From the NCBI RefSeq assembly GCF_016900095.1, contig NZ_JACJJP010000009.1:1-64000 (forward strand): a stretch of 64,000 nucleotides of DNA, in the 5' to 3' direction. Of this stretch, positions 35,310-44,551 are shown one piece after another. A program made the position numbers and the translations under genes. The stretch's first letter is position 1; every line of letters begins with the position of its first letter. Source of the stretch: Gemmiger formicilis (GTDB lineage Bacteria; Bacillota; Clostridia; Oscillospirales; Ruminococcaceae). Below the pieces are notes generated by a model, which searched no databases, was not told the DNA's origin, and worked only from the letters and a program-made list of their open reading frames with translations.

Positions 35310-36995
35310 ATGAGCCGCAATGGTTTCCGCGGGGCTTCTTTCAGCCCCACACAGCGTCGCGCCTGCCTTGTGCTGGTGCTGTGCGTTCTGGCTGTTATTC
35401 TCACTTTTGTGTGTGCATGGATTGTTCCCGGCATGCTGGGTGCCGGAAAGGGCAACAAAGAAAGCGCAAATTACGACAGCAGCCTGTATCCGGTGGATAC
35501 CTCTCTGGATGCCGTACTGAAAGAATCGACGTCTTCTGACGCTTCCTACGCTTCCACCATCGCCTACGTGGGCGACGAATATACCAAATCCCTGAAGGAT
35601 TCCGGCCAGATCACCCTGAACCAGTATCTGGGCAAAGATGGGCTTGCGGTGAGCAAAGCACTTCAGGAATACTGCATTTACTTTGAAAACGATTCCAACT
35701 CCTACACCATCCCGCAGGCCCTTGCCAAGATGAAGCCCCGCCGCATTGTGGTCACACTGGGCAACAATGATCTGGGGTCCGGGTTGTCGGTTGATGCTTT
35801 CGTCCAGGATTACCAGCATATGCTGGAAGGCTTTTCCACCGCCTATTCCTACTGCGATATTATTGTGAATTCCATTCCGCCGGTTGCGCAGGATTCGCAG
35901 AATGCCGCGGCCAACCAGCTGCTGATTGACCAGTACAACCAGGCGCTGGCCAATATGTGCAACGAAGCCGGCTATAAGTTCCTGAACAGTGCCGAAGTGC
36001 TGAAAGATGACACCGGTTTTGCCGACAGCAATTTCATCAGTGGGGAATCCTTCACCACCAACGGTGCCAAGGAACTGGTCAACTATGTGGTCTCCCATGC
36101 CTATGACGCGGAAGACCGTCGCCCTGATGCCAGCGATATTCCCAACCGCGCCGAATCCGCCTCCCAGAGCGCCGGAAGCACCGCTACTGCCACCCCGACG
36201 GCAACGCCTTCCGTCCACAAGGTCGTCTTTGAAATTGAAGACGGAAAAGGCACCCTCAACGGCAACAACCAGACCGGTGTGACCAAGCTGGAATTCGAGG
36301 TGGAAGACGGCGAAACCATTACTGTGGAAGCTGTTCCCGCCGACGGGTATACCTTCTTTGGCTGGAGTGACGGCATCAAGAACACCAAGTGGGTCAAAAA
36401 GGTCACCCAGGATATCTCGGTCACCGCCATGTTCAATAAAAAGACCACCGCCACCTTGACCATTGACGAGGGCAACCAGACCATGCACGTGGGGGACAGC
36501 ATCACCTTCCACGCCACCCTGATCGTGAATGATGCAGCCGCCAGCGCGGATAATGTACAGTGGGCTGTCAACGGGGATTTGGTGCGCAATGGATACAGTT
36601 ATGCGTTCAGCCCCACGGCCACAGGCACTTACACCATCAAAGCCGGCATTGAGGTAGATGGGGTTTATGCCTCTCAGGAAATTACCGTTACGGTGGAGGA
36701 GGCGCCTACAAGGGTCTCGGTCACCGGTGTTTCCAGCATGCCGGCAGGCAGCTCCACAACGCTGACCGCCACCGTTGAAAATCAGGTGGGGGACATCACC
36801 TGGTCCTGCCCGCAAAAGCCCGATTGGTCCGCTACCGGCAATTCGGTACAGTTTACCGCCACCGGTGTGGGTGAGTATACCATTTGCGCCACCAACAACG
36901 GCAAAACGGCCGAGTTCAAACTGACCGTGACCGAGGCAAAGCAGACGCCCGCCCCCACCGCCACACCTTCCGTCGATCAGGATGACGACGATTGA
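35310..36995 (+). CDS. surface-exposed SGNH-fold protein with InlB-type and Ig-like repeats, probably catalytically dead
   Basis: The 561-residue product has an N-terminal anchor helix (about 17-40) and an SGNH/GDSL-like domain (about 80-270). A TATPTATP linker, one divergent InlB B-type repeat (about 308-376, with GYTFFGWSDG), two Ig-like domains (about 380-460 and 467-545) and an acidic end DQDDDD follow. In the SGNH domain block I reads VGDEYT, with Glu90 where the serine nucleophile is expected. Block III is kept (LGNNDLG, 150-156), and the block V Asp-x-x-His region reads GESFTTNGAKEL without the His. Fold and surface location are well supported; loss of activity is inferred. There is no sortase motif. 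Confidence 0.78.
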   Translation: MSRNGFRGASFSPTQRRACLVLVLCVLAVILTFVCAWIVPGMLGAGKGNKESANYDSSLYPVDTSLDAVLKESTSSDASYASTIAYVGDEYTKSLKDSGQITLNQYLGKDGLAVSKALQEYCIYFENDSNSYTIPQALAKMKPRRIVVTLGNNDLGSGLSVDAFVQDYQHMLEGFSTAYSYCDIIVNSIPPVAQDSQNAAANQLLIDQYNQALANMCNEAGYKFLNSAEVLKDDTGFADSNFISGESFTTNGAKELVNYVVSHAYDAEDRRPDASDIPNRAESASQSAGSTATATPTATPSVHKVVFEIEDGKGTLNGNNQTGVTKLEFEVEDGETITVEAVPADGYTFFGWSDGIKNTKWVKKVTQDISVTAMFNKKTTATLTIDEGNQTMHVGDSITFHATLIVNDAAASADNVQWAVNGDLVRNGYSYAFSPTATGTYTIKAGIEVDGVYASQEITVTVEEAPTRVSVTGVSSMPAGSSTTLTATVENQVGDITWSCPQKPDWSATGNSVQFTATGVGEYTICATNNGKTAEFKLTVTEAKQTPAPTATPSVDQDDDD

Positions 36996-37083
36996 TTTTT
37001 CCTTTTGAGGAAGATGAAAACGGGATTTTTCCCTTATGCTGATCTTCCCGTCCTGACACAGGAATATTTACAGGAGCAATTTT

Positions 37084-37833
37084 ATGGCTTATTATACTTG
37101 TTTGCTGTTGGATGCCGACAATACATTGCTGGATTTTGACGCCGCCGAGCGGCAGGCGATGACAGATACCCTCATGCATTATGAGCTGCCTTATGACGAA
37201 GCAGCCCTGGACACGTATCATTCAGTGAACCGCCAGCTGTGGGATCGCCTTGCCAAGGGGGAGCTGTCCAAAAATAAGCTCTTCTCCATTCGATTCGGTC
37301 AGTATCTCAAAGCTATGGGGCTTCCGGACAACGGAAAAGGCCGGGAGATGAACGACTATTACGAAGATCAGTTGTCCAATCACGCCGATCTGCTGCCCGG
37401 TGCACTGTCTGCCCTGCACGAGCTGGCAGAGGTAGCAACCCTTGCCATCGTTTCCAACGGTGCGTATAAGGTACAGAAATCCCGGATCGGGGCTTCCGGA
37501 CTGGAGACTTTCATAGACGGGGTGTATATCTCGGAAAAGATCGGCGCCACCAAGCCGAACCCCAAAATCTACGAAGCCGCCCTGCGGGACTTGGGCATCA
37601 CGAACCGTTCCCGCGTTTTGGTGGTGGGGGATGATCTGCTGGCTGACATCCGGGGCGGTAAAAACGCCGGACTGGATACCTGTTGGGTCAATTTTACCGG
37701 CGCCGAGAACACAACCGGAATTGAACCGAAATACACCATCGGTTCGTATGAGGCATTGTACCAAATTGTGATGGAACCGGAAGAGCTGGATAATATTGGT
37801 GTGCGCAATCGCCGACACATGAATGACCAGTAA
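37084..37833 (+). CDS. YjjG-family HAD nucleotidase
   Basis: The 249-residue protein starts LLLDADNTLLDFD (nucleophile Asp10, Asp12) and has VSNGAYKVQKSRI (motif II), GATKPNPKIYEAAL (motif III) and VVGDDLLADIRGGKNAGLDTCWVN (motif IV), a good match to YjjG-type pyrimidine 5'-nucleotidases that remove non-canonical nucleotides. It is separated from the surface protein gene by 88 bases that hold only weak hairpins, and is followed by a terminator. Confidence 0.85.
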   Translation: MAYYTCLLLDADNTLLDFDAAERQAMTDTLMHYELPYDEAALDTYHSVNRQLWDRLAKGELSKNKLFSIRFGQYLKAMGLPDNGKGREMNDYYEDQLSNHADLLPGALSALHELAEVATLAIVSNGAYKVQKSRIGASGLETFIDGVYISEKIGATKPNPKIYEAALRDLGITNRSRVLVVGDDLLADIRGGKNAGLDTCWVNFTGAENTTGIEPKYTIGSYEALYQIVMEPEELDNIGVRNRRHMNDQ

Positions 37834-37842
37834 CGGGATACT

Positions 37843-37876
37843 GATGCCGCTGCTCTGTGGGGCAGCGGCATCTTTC
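37843..37876 (+). terminator. terminator-like hairpin after the yjjG-like gene
   Basis: GATGCCGCTGC (37843-37853) pairs perfectly with GCAGCGGCATC (37862-37872). The following tract is short (TTTC), so termination may be partial. Confidence 0.7.
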
Positions 37877-37936
37877 GGTACCGCCGCCCCCTTGCGTCAA
37901 GGCGGGAATAACGAAGGATGAAAGGTTGAAAGCATT

Positions 37937-39835
37937 ATGCTGATCGAATTGCAGAACCTTGGAAAGAGCTTTGGGGAACATGAGGTTCTGGCCGGAATTA
38001 CCGCAGGCGTCGAAAAAGGTGACCGCATCGGAATCATCGGCGCGAACGGGACAGGAAAAACAACGCTTTTCCGCATTTTGTGCCAGGAAAGCCAGCCTGA
38101 CACGGGGGAGGCCGTTTTTGCCAGCGGCGTTACCTGCGGCTATCTGGAACAGTCCGGCCATCTTGCCCCGGAAAAAGACATTTACGAAACCATGAAGCTG
38201 GCATTTACACCGGCGCTGGAAGCCATGGAGCAGCTGGAATATCTGCAAAAGCAGTTGTCCCAGGATCACGGCCCGGAATTGGAAGCGCAGATTTCCCACT
38301 GTACAGCCGTGATTGATGCCATGGATGCGTATAACATGGATACGCAGATCAAAAAGGTGCTCAACGGCATGGGCTTTCCCGCTGATACATGGACGAAGAA
38401 GGCCGGCGTACTTTCGGGCGGAGAGCAGACTCGCCTGCGTCTGGCCCGCCTGCTTCTGGAACGGCCCGACATCCTGATTCTGGACGAACCTACCAACCAT
38501 CTGGATCTGGAAACCATGGAATGGCTGGAAAGCTATCTCAAAACCTATCGTGGGGCGGTTCTAGTGGTCAGCCATGACCGGTATTTTCTGGATGCCGTAT
38601 GCACACGGATCTGGGAGCTTGCGGGCAAAACCATTCTGACGTACAAGGGCAACTATTCCGCCTATCTGCCCCAGCGGGAAGCGGCGGACGAACGGCAGCA
38701 GAAAATGCACGACGCCGCTGTGGAAAAGGCTGCCAAATTGCAGGACTACATTGACCGCAACCTGGTGCGCGCCTCCACCACCAAAATGGCGCAAAGCCGG
38801 CGCAAGCAATTGGAAAAGCTGGAAATTGTGGATGCCCCGCAGCGTCAGGGCCGGGAACTGAACTTCCGGTTCGAATATGATATCGAGCCGTATGATGAAC
38901 TGGTGATCATGAAAGGTCTTACCGTCCGCATCGGTGACCGCACCCTCCTGGAACCTCTCGACTACACCGTCCATCGCGGGGACAAGCTGGTGATTGCCGG
39001 TCCCAACGGTGCCGGCAAGTCCACGCTTCTGCAGGTTCTTGACGGCAAACGGCGACCTTCCGGCGGTATGGTCCGCCTCGGGTCCGGCGCCAAGGCGGGC
39101 ATCTTTACCCAGCAGCAGGCGCGCCGTGCCGGCCGGGTGATCGATGCCATCTGGAATCAGTATCCGCGTTTCACCGAGCTGGAAGTCCGCAGTCACCTGG
39201 CCCGTTTCGGGTATCGCGGGGAGGAAGTCTTCAAGGATTGCGCCACCTTGTCCGGCGGCGAACTTGCCAGGCTGCGTTTTGCCGAACTTTCGCTGGAACG
39301 GCCGAACCTGATGTTCCTGGACGAACCCACCAACCATCTGGATATCTATATGCGGGAGAGTCTGACCAACGCGCTGGCAGCTTATACGGGCACGCTGCTT
39401 CTGGTCACCCATGACCGCTATCTGATGCAGACTTTGGGTTGCCCCATCCTGTATCTCCAGAATGGAAAAGCCGTCTTTTACCGTGATTTTGCTGCGTTGC
39501 ATGCGGCGTCCACCAGCACGGAACCGGTCAAGAATCCCGGCAAGGATGAACGTCCGTCGCGTGCCGGTTACGGAAAGGAACAGCGTCGCCGCCGTGCCGA
39601 GCTGCGGAACCGGATCAAAGAGTTGGAAAACAAGATCGAGGATCTGGGTGCCCGCATCGTTGAGTTGGAAAATGAGATCAACGACCCGGAAGTGTTGAAG
39701 GATCATCTGCTTCTTCGTGACAAATGCGATGAACTCGATGATACCCGTTTTCATCAGCAGGAGCTCTTTGACGAGTGGGAAAAGTTGGCGGAGGAACAGG
39801 AAAAGCTGGAAGCCGAAGAAGCTTCCGAAGCCTGA
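37937..39835 (+). CDS. ABC-F family ATPase (Uup/YdiF-like translation factor)
   Basis: ABC-F proteins are soluble twin ATPases acting on ribosomes. The 632-residue protein has Walker A GANGTGKT (35-42) and a second GPNGAGKS near 355, each with an LSGGE signature and LILDEPTNHLD or MFLDEPTNHLD Walker B. A linker (about 240-300) is rich in Arg/Lys/Gln. The C-terminal coiled coil (about 540-630, ENKIEDLGARIVELENEIN) is as in the Uup/YdiF branch. No membrane domains or partners are present. A resistance role is not indicated. Confidence 0.92.
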   Translation: MLIELQNLGKSFGEHEVLAGITAGVEKGDRIGIIGANGTGKTTLFRILCQESQPDTGEAVFASGVTCGYLEQSGHLAPEKDIYETMKLAFTPALEAMEQLEYLQKQLSQDHGPELEAQISHCTAVIDAMDAYNMDTQIKKVLNGMGFPADTWTKKAGVLSGGEQTRLRLARLLLERPDILILDEPTNHLDLETMEWLESYLKTYRGAVLVVSHDRYFLDAVCTRIWELAGKTILTYKGNYSAYLPQREAADERQQKMHDAAVEKAAKLQDYIDRNLVRASTTKMAQSRRKQLEKLEIVDAPQRQGRELNFRFEYDIEPYDELVIMKGLTVRIGDRTLLEPLDYTVHRGDKLVIAGPNGAGKSTLLQVLDGKRRPSGGMVRLGSGAKAGIFTQQQARRAGRVIDAIWNQYPRFTELEVRSHLARFGYRGEEVFKDCATLSGGELARLRFAELSLERPNLMFLDEPTNHLDIYMRESLTNALAAYTGTLLLVTHDRYLMQTLGCPILYLQNGKAVFYRDFAALHAASTSTEPVKNPGKDERPSRAGYGKEQRRRRAELRNRIKELENKIEDLGARIVELENEINDPEVLKDHLLLRDKCDELDDTRFHQQELFDEWEKLAEEQEKLEAEEASEA

Positions 39836-39875
39836 TGCACGCTTCCGGTTGCCGGGGGTTTTACATATCTGTAAC

Positions 39876-39937
39876 TTGCTTTCTGCCAAAAACGCGGTAT
39901 ACTTATTAAAAATAACCTTAGTGCGCCCGTCGGGCGC
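39876..39937 (+). promoter_or_regulatory. promoter and leader hairpin of the glycan cluster
   Basis: TTGCTT (39876-39881), a 16-base spacer and TATACT (39898-39903). About 13 bases past the inferred start site is a GC-rich perfect stem GCGCCCG-T-CGGGCGC (39923-39937) without a T-run. A second GC-rich stretch follows up to the first gene. The leader of about 90 bases may be structured. Confidence 0.65.
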
Positions 39938-39997
39938 GTGCAGAATAAAACAACGCCGCGGTGTACCCGCCGGCGCGTACCGTAAGCGGGGAACACT

Positions 39998-40762
39998 TTG
40001 GAAACGAAAATTATCATTGCGACGCATAAGCCGTACTGGATACCGGACGATCCCATGTATCTGCCGGTACAGATGGGGCATGCCATTCATCCGGATATCG
40101 GCTATATCGGCGACGATACCGGCGAAAATATTTCGGACAAAAACTGGAATTTCTGCGAATTGACCGGCCTGTACTGGGCTTGGAAGAATCTGGACGCCGA
40201 TTATATCGGCATTGTCCATTATCGCCGGTATTTTTCCAGCCGTCACAACCGGTTTGCCTCCAAAAAGCGTCGTGTCATCGGCCATGACGAACTGAACACC
40301 ATCCTGGCCACTACCAATGTCATTCTGCCGCGGGAACGACATTATTACATCGAGACCAACTACACCCAATATATCCATGCACATCATAAGAAAGACCTGG
40401 AAGTCACACGGTCTATCATTGAGCGCAAATGCCCCGAATACCTGCCGGCTTACGACATGTACATGTCCAAAACCCACGGTCACCACTTCAATATGTTTAT
40501 TATGAAGAGGGAATTGCTGGGGCATTACTGTTCCTGGTTGTTCGACATTTTGTTTGAACTGGAGAAGGAGCTGGATATTTCCAACTACTCCACCAACGAC
40601 AAGCGTGTGTTCGGTTTTGTCAGTGAACGCTTGCTGGATGCCTGGCTGATCACCAACAACATCTCTTACGAAGAACTGGAAGTCCTGCACATGGAAAGCC
40701 AGCGTTGGCTGCGCAAAGGTACGGCGTTCCTGATGCGCAAACTCTTCCCGAAAAAGGACTGA
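39998..40762 (+). CDS. DUF4422 family glycosyltransferase
   Basis: The 254-residue protein begins IIIATHKPYWIPDDPMYLPVQ and has GDDTGENISDKNWNFCELTGLYWAWKN and IGIVHYRRYF. These are the hallmarks of DUF4422 proteins of capsule and exopolysaccharide loci, regarded as glycosyltransferases. Translation starts at TTG 39998 behind AGCGGGGA. It is the first gene of the eight-gene glycan cluster; the next starts 3 bases after its stop. Confidence 0.85.
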   Translation: METKIIIATHKPYWIPDDPMYLPVQMGHAIHPDIGYIGDDTGENISDKNWNFCELTGLYWAWKNLDADYIGIVHYRRYFSSRHNRFASKKRRVIGHDELNTILATTNVILPRERHYYIETNYTQYIHAHHKKDLEVTRSIIERKCPEYLPAYDMYMSKTHGHHFNMFIMKRELLGHYCSWLFDILFELEKELDISNYSTNDKRVFGFVSERLLDAWLITNNISYEELEVLHMESQRWLRKGTAFLMRKLFPKKD

Positions 40763-40765
40763 GCC

Positions 40766-41659
40766 ATGGGGCAGGGGAAGATTGCTGCGGTTGTGGTGAC
40801 CTACAACCGCAAGGAACTTTTGTGCCGGTGCCTGATGGCGCTGCAGGCGCAGAACACCGCAAAACCGGATATTCTGGTCATTGACAATGCCAGTACCGAC
40901 GGGACAGGACAGGCAGTACAAGCCTTGGAATTGCCGGGACTGCATTACTGCAACACTGGCCGCAATCTGGGCGGTGCCGGCGGTTTTGCGTTCGGTGTCC
41001 GTGCTGCAATGGCGGCCGGGTATGAATATCTGTGGCTGATGGATGACGACACATTGCCGGAACCGGATGCCTTGCAGGCTTTTCTGCGTGTGGACAAAGA
41101 CCTAAAGGGAATTTACGGCTGGCTTTCCTCCCGGGCACTGACTCCGGCAGGGGAAGACCAGCCCATGAACCGGCAACGGAAAACGCCTTACCGGGATATT
41201 GACGGGTACGAACAGGACTTGGTGCCCAGCGTCATGGCCAGCTTCGTCTCCCTGTTTATGCCGGCCGAAACCGTGCGGAAGGTGGGCCTGCCCATTGCAG
41301 AATTCTTTATCTGGTCGGATGACTGGGAGTATACCAGACGGATTTCCCGGCAGATGCCTTGCTACACAGTTTCCTCCAGTCGTGTCGTTCACGCCATGAA
41401 AAATTCCACCGTGGTCAACATTGCCGCGGATGTGCCTGCCCGGTGGGAGCGTTATCGTTATTTTTACCGCAACGATGTATACCTGTATCGCAGGGAGGGG
41501 ATAATCGGCTGGCTGTGGCTTCTCACCAAATTTGCCTGGCACAGTGCGCAGGTTCTTGTCAGCCCTTCCGGCAAACGGCTGCAACGCCTGTCAATCATCT
41601 GGAAAGGATTTTTTGCCGGTATCCGATTCAATCCGCCGGTACAAGGGATTGATAATTAA
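40766..41659 (+). CDS. glycosyltransferase family 2, GlfT/rhamnosyltransferase-like
   Basis: The 297-residue GT-A enzyme has VVVTYNRKELL at 9-19, DNASTDGT, the signature NLGGAGGFAFGV seen in galactofuranosyl/rhamnosyltransferase-like GT2 enzymes, and the metal motif LMDDDTLPE. EFFIWSDDWEYTRR forms the acceptor region. It probably transfers galactofuranose or rhamnose, but the sugar is not proven by sequence. Confidence 0.85.
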   Translation: MGQGKIAAVVVTYNRKELLCRCLMALQAQNTAKPDILVIDNASTDGTGQAVQALELPGLHYCNTGRNLGGAGGFAFGVRAAMAAGYEYLWLMDDDTLPEPDALQAFLRVDKDLKGIYGWLSSRALTPAGEDQPMNRQRKTPYRDIDGYEQDLVPSVMASFVSLFMPAETVRKVGLPIAEFFIWSDDWEYTRRISRQMPCYTVSSSRVVHAMKNSTVVNIAADVPARWERYRYFYRNDVYLYRREGIIGWLWLLTKFAWHSAQVLVSPSGKRLQRLSIIWKGFFAGIRFNPPVQGIDN

Positions 41660-41684
41660 ACATGCACATACGGGACGGAGTATC

Positions 41685-43514
41685 ATGCAGCAGTTGGAGC
41701 AAAAATTAATCAAAGTTGCCGGTTCTTACCGGGCGGTGGCTTTTGATGTGTTTGACACACTTTTGTTCCGTGATGTTGCGGCTCCGTCCGATTTGTTTGT
41801 CCTGATGGAAAAAACCGGCCGTGTTCCGGCCGGTTTTGCCGAAAAGCGGCTGGAAGCCGAAAAACTGGCACGAACACCCGGACGAGAAGTGACCTTGCCG
41901 GAGATTTATGCGCAGGAGCCTCTGTCCGGCCTGGACCCGCAGCCCGAGATCGATGCTGAACAGAAGGTGGTCATGCCCAACCGTGCACTTCTTTCCGCCG
42001 CCCAAAAGCTGCATGCCCAGGGAAAAGCGATCTATGCCGTTTCCGATATGTATCTGTCACAGCCGCAAGTGGAGGCCATGCTGCGGCGCTGCGGCTTTGA
42101 TTTTCTGGATGGGGTCTTTGTCTCCTCTTCCTATGGGGTACAAAAACGGAGCGGGAAACTGTTCCGGGTGTTTTTGCAGGAAACAGGTCTGGAAGCTTCC
42201 CAGGTCCTGTTTGTGGGCAATGATCGTCGTGTGGACATCGTCGGCGCGGCGCTGGCCGGAATTCGCGGTTATCTGATTCCCGAGCCGAAGCCTCTGCTCT
42301 ACTTTGCACGGCCTGAAACACCCGTGCAGGGGGCTCTTCAGGCATTTATCCGCAACCGCCATCCTGAGGGAAATCCATGGCAATCTCTGGGCTATTCGGC
42401 GATCGGTCCTTTGCTGACTTCCTTTGCGATATGGCTGCGTGAAACGTACGGCGGCGATCGCCTGATGTTCCTGGCACGGGACATGTATCTTGTGCGGCGC
42501 ATTTATCGGGAACTGTACGGCTGTGAGGCGGAGTACCTGCGCGTTTCCCGCCGCAGTCTGTGTCCTGCATTATTGCAGCGCCCCATGAACGAAGGGGGAC
42601 TGGCCCTTCTGGCAGATGCTCTGCCGCGCCAGGAACTGACGGTGGGCCAGATTCTTGTTTACTGTGGATTTGATACCTCTGCCAGTCTGCACGGTGCCGA
42701 TCTCAACCAACGGATTGATCTTCGGTCACGGCCCCTTTCGGCGGAGACGAAAGAGCATCTGCTGGAACTGGCAGCGCTGGGAAAAGCCACCGCCGGTGCC
42801 GGTGTGCGCCACCAGGCTGATCTGGTGCGGCGGTACCTGCGGCAGAATCAGCTGAAAGAAAAGCCGCCTGTTCTGGTGGATATTGGCAGCGGCGGAACGA
42901 CCCAACGGATTTTGGAAAGCCTGTGCGGTGCCGAAATGCAGGGGGCTTATCTAGCATGCGACGAGCGTCTGAATCAGTCGCTGCCGCAGACCCGGGCTAG
43001 GGCTTTTTTGTTCGACGGCAATCCGGCTCCTTTGTGGTATTGGGTAGGGCAGCCGCTGTTGGAACGGCTGATCTCCGAACCGTGCGGGGCAACCGTCGGC
43101 TATGAACGTCCGGCGAATACGGTGATCCCTTCTTTGGAAGACGCCTTGCCCCAGCAAGGAATACTGGAATTGCAACAGGCCGCGCTGGAATTTGCCCACG
43201 ACTGGAAGAACGGTTCCTGGGGCACGCTTGCCCCCGGGCCGGATATGCCGCTTCAGGCATATCTGTCCCTGGTCCGCACCCCACAGCTGCGTGATATTCA
43301 GCTGCTGGGAGATCTGACGGTGGAGGACGGCGGAACCTGGTCTTTGGCAGCTCCGCAGCCATGGGGAATCTATATAAAGAATCCGCGGGCTTTTGTGCGG
43401 GATTTCGGTAAATCCAGATGGAAGAACGCCTTTTTGAAACGGGCATTTCGTATACCGCTGCCCTATGCATGGCTGTATGAGATGCTGAAAAGAAAACGTG
43501 AAGGGGGACTTTGA
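41685..43514 (+). CDS. large HAD-superfamily protein of polysaccharide loci (COG5610 type)
   Basis: The 609-residue protein has an N-terminal HAD domain: motif I AFDVFDTLLFRD (Asp21), motif II AVSDMYLS and motif IV LFVGNDRRVDIVGAALAG. The residue two after the nucleophile is Phe23, where phosphatases have a general-acid Asp. This resembles dehalogenase-type HAD motifs and makes ordinary phosphatase action uncertain. The C-terminal 350 residues (FLARDMYLVRRIYRELY, VDIGSGGTTQRIL) are the conserved unknown module of this family. ATG 41685 is preferred because longer frames would run inside the upstream GT2 gene. The next gene overlaps by one base (TGATG). Confidence 0.8.
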   Translation: MQQLEQKLIKVAGSYRAVAFDVFDTLLFRDVAAPSDLFVLMEKTGRVPAGFAEKRLEAEKLARTPGREVTLPEIYAQEPLSGLDPQPEIDAEQKVVMPNRALLSAAQKLHAQGKAIYAVSDMYLSQPQVEAMLRRCGFDFLDGVFVSSSYGVQKRSGKLFRVFLQETGLEASQVLFVGNDRRVDIVGAALAGIRGYLIPEPKPLLYFARPETPVQGALQAFIRNRHPEGNPWQSLGYSAIGPLLTSFAIWLRETYGGDRLMFLARDMYLVRRIYRELYGCEAEYLRVSRRSLCPALLQRPMNEGGLALLADALPRQELTVGQILVYCGFDTSASLHGADLNQRIDLRSRPLSAETKEHLLELAALGKATAGAGVRHQADLVRRYLRQNQLKEKPPVLVDIGSGGTTQRILESLCGAEMQGAYLACDERLNQSLPQTRARAFLFDGNPAPLWYWVGQPLLERLISEPCGATVGYERPANTVIPSLEDALPQQGILELQQAALEFAHDWKNGSWGTLAPGPDMPLQAYLSLVRTPQLRDIQLLGDLTVEDGGTWSLAAPQPWGIYIKNPRAFVRDFGKSRWKNAFLKRAFRIPLPYAWLYEMLKRKREGGL

Positions 43515-44551
43515 TGCAGCGGCCATTGTTCAGCATCATTATCCCGGTATACAATGCCGCCGAAACCCTCACATCCGCGGTGGAAAGCATTCTGAACCAA
43601 TCGGAGCCGGATTTTGAATTGCTTCTGGTGGATGACGGTTCGCAAGACACAAGCGCCGATTTGTGCCGTCAGCTGGCCGCAAGGGATACCCGTATCCGTG
43701 TCTTCTCTCAGGAAAACGGCGGGATTTGTGCCGCGCGCAATCGTGGCCTGGCGGAAGCCTGTGGCGAATACATCGGCTTTTGCGACGATGACGACCTGTA
43801 CCTGCCGGACGCTTTGCAGACGGCCAAACAGCTGGTGAAGGACACCGGCGCGGACTTCGTGCGCGGCGGGTACGAACTTCTGCGGGAGACAGATTCCGGT
43901 CAGATGGTACAGCTGCCCCACGCCCCCGGCACCGCTTGCCGGCTGCCCGCCGGAAAAGATGGAAAGGCGTATCTGACCTTTTTGACCAATGCGGGCCCAC
44001 AGTTTGTGTGGAATGCTTTTTACAAACGGGACCTGCTGGTGGATATCCGGTTTGATGAACGGTGCCGGTTCGGTCTGGAAGACTTTTTGTTCAACGCTTG
44101 CGTTTACGCCAAAGATTCCGCGGCTGTCTATACGCCCTTTCCCTTTTATCGGCATTATGAGCGAGGGGACAGTACCTCAGCTGCTACCGCAAAGGCCGTT
44201 CAGGGGCGCATTCAGACGGTTTCCATCTGGGTACAGGCGGAATATACCGCAGCGCAGGCCCGCTGTACGTCTTGCGATTTTCGGGATGTGTGGGCTGTGC
44301 GGAAAGCGGAGTTCGTCACCTTCCTGATGCACCAGCTGCGGGACAGTCATGCCGGACAGGACATTTGCCGCTCGGCATGGGATCGTTTGCGCCAGGCTTA
44401 CCGGAACACAACCGGTTGTAACGGTGGTCTTGACTTTTTGCGTGCTGCAAGGCACAATAAAAAGCAAGCAATAGCGTTATTCCTGTATACCACTCATCTG
44501 CAGGCTCTCTATGCCCATCTTCCGAACAAGGAGGAAAAACTGTTAAAATGA
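43514..44551 (+). CDS. glycosyltransferase family 2
   Basis: The 345-residue protein has the standard GT2 layout: SIIIPVYNAAETL, LLLVDDGSQDTS, ENGGICAARNRGLAEACGEYIGF and the metal-binding CDDDDLYLPDAL. The second half (VWNAFYKRDLL, FGLEDFLFN) matches capsule GT2 enzymes. The start overlaps the stop of the HAD gene, with AAGGGGG at 43501-43507, and the end overlaps the epimerase start by 4 bases. Confidence 0.88.
   Translation: MQRPLFSIIIPVYNAAETLTSAVESILNQSEPDFELLLVDDGSQDTSADLCRQLAARDTRIRVFSQENGGICAARNRGLAEACGEYIGFCDDDDLYLPDALQTAKQLVKDTGADFVRGGYELLRETDSGQMVQLPHAPGTACRLPAGKDGKAYLTFLTNAGPQFVWNAFYKRDLLVDIRFDERCRFGLEDFLFNACVYAKDSAAVYTPFPFYRHYERGDSTSAATAKAVQGRIQTVSIWVQAEYTAAQARCTSCDFRDVWAVRKAEFVTFLMHQLRDSHAGQDICRSAWDRLRQAYRNTTGCNGGLDFLRAARHNKKQAIALFLYTTHLQALYAHLPNKEEKLLK

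Noticed and set aside
37000-37050. Hairpins after the SGNH protein gene (TTCC/GGAA and GGGA/TCCC)
   Set aside because: Stems of four bases are too weak to call a terminator.
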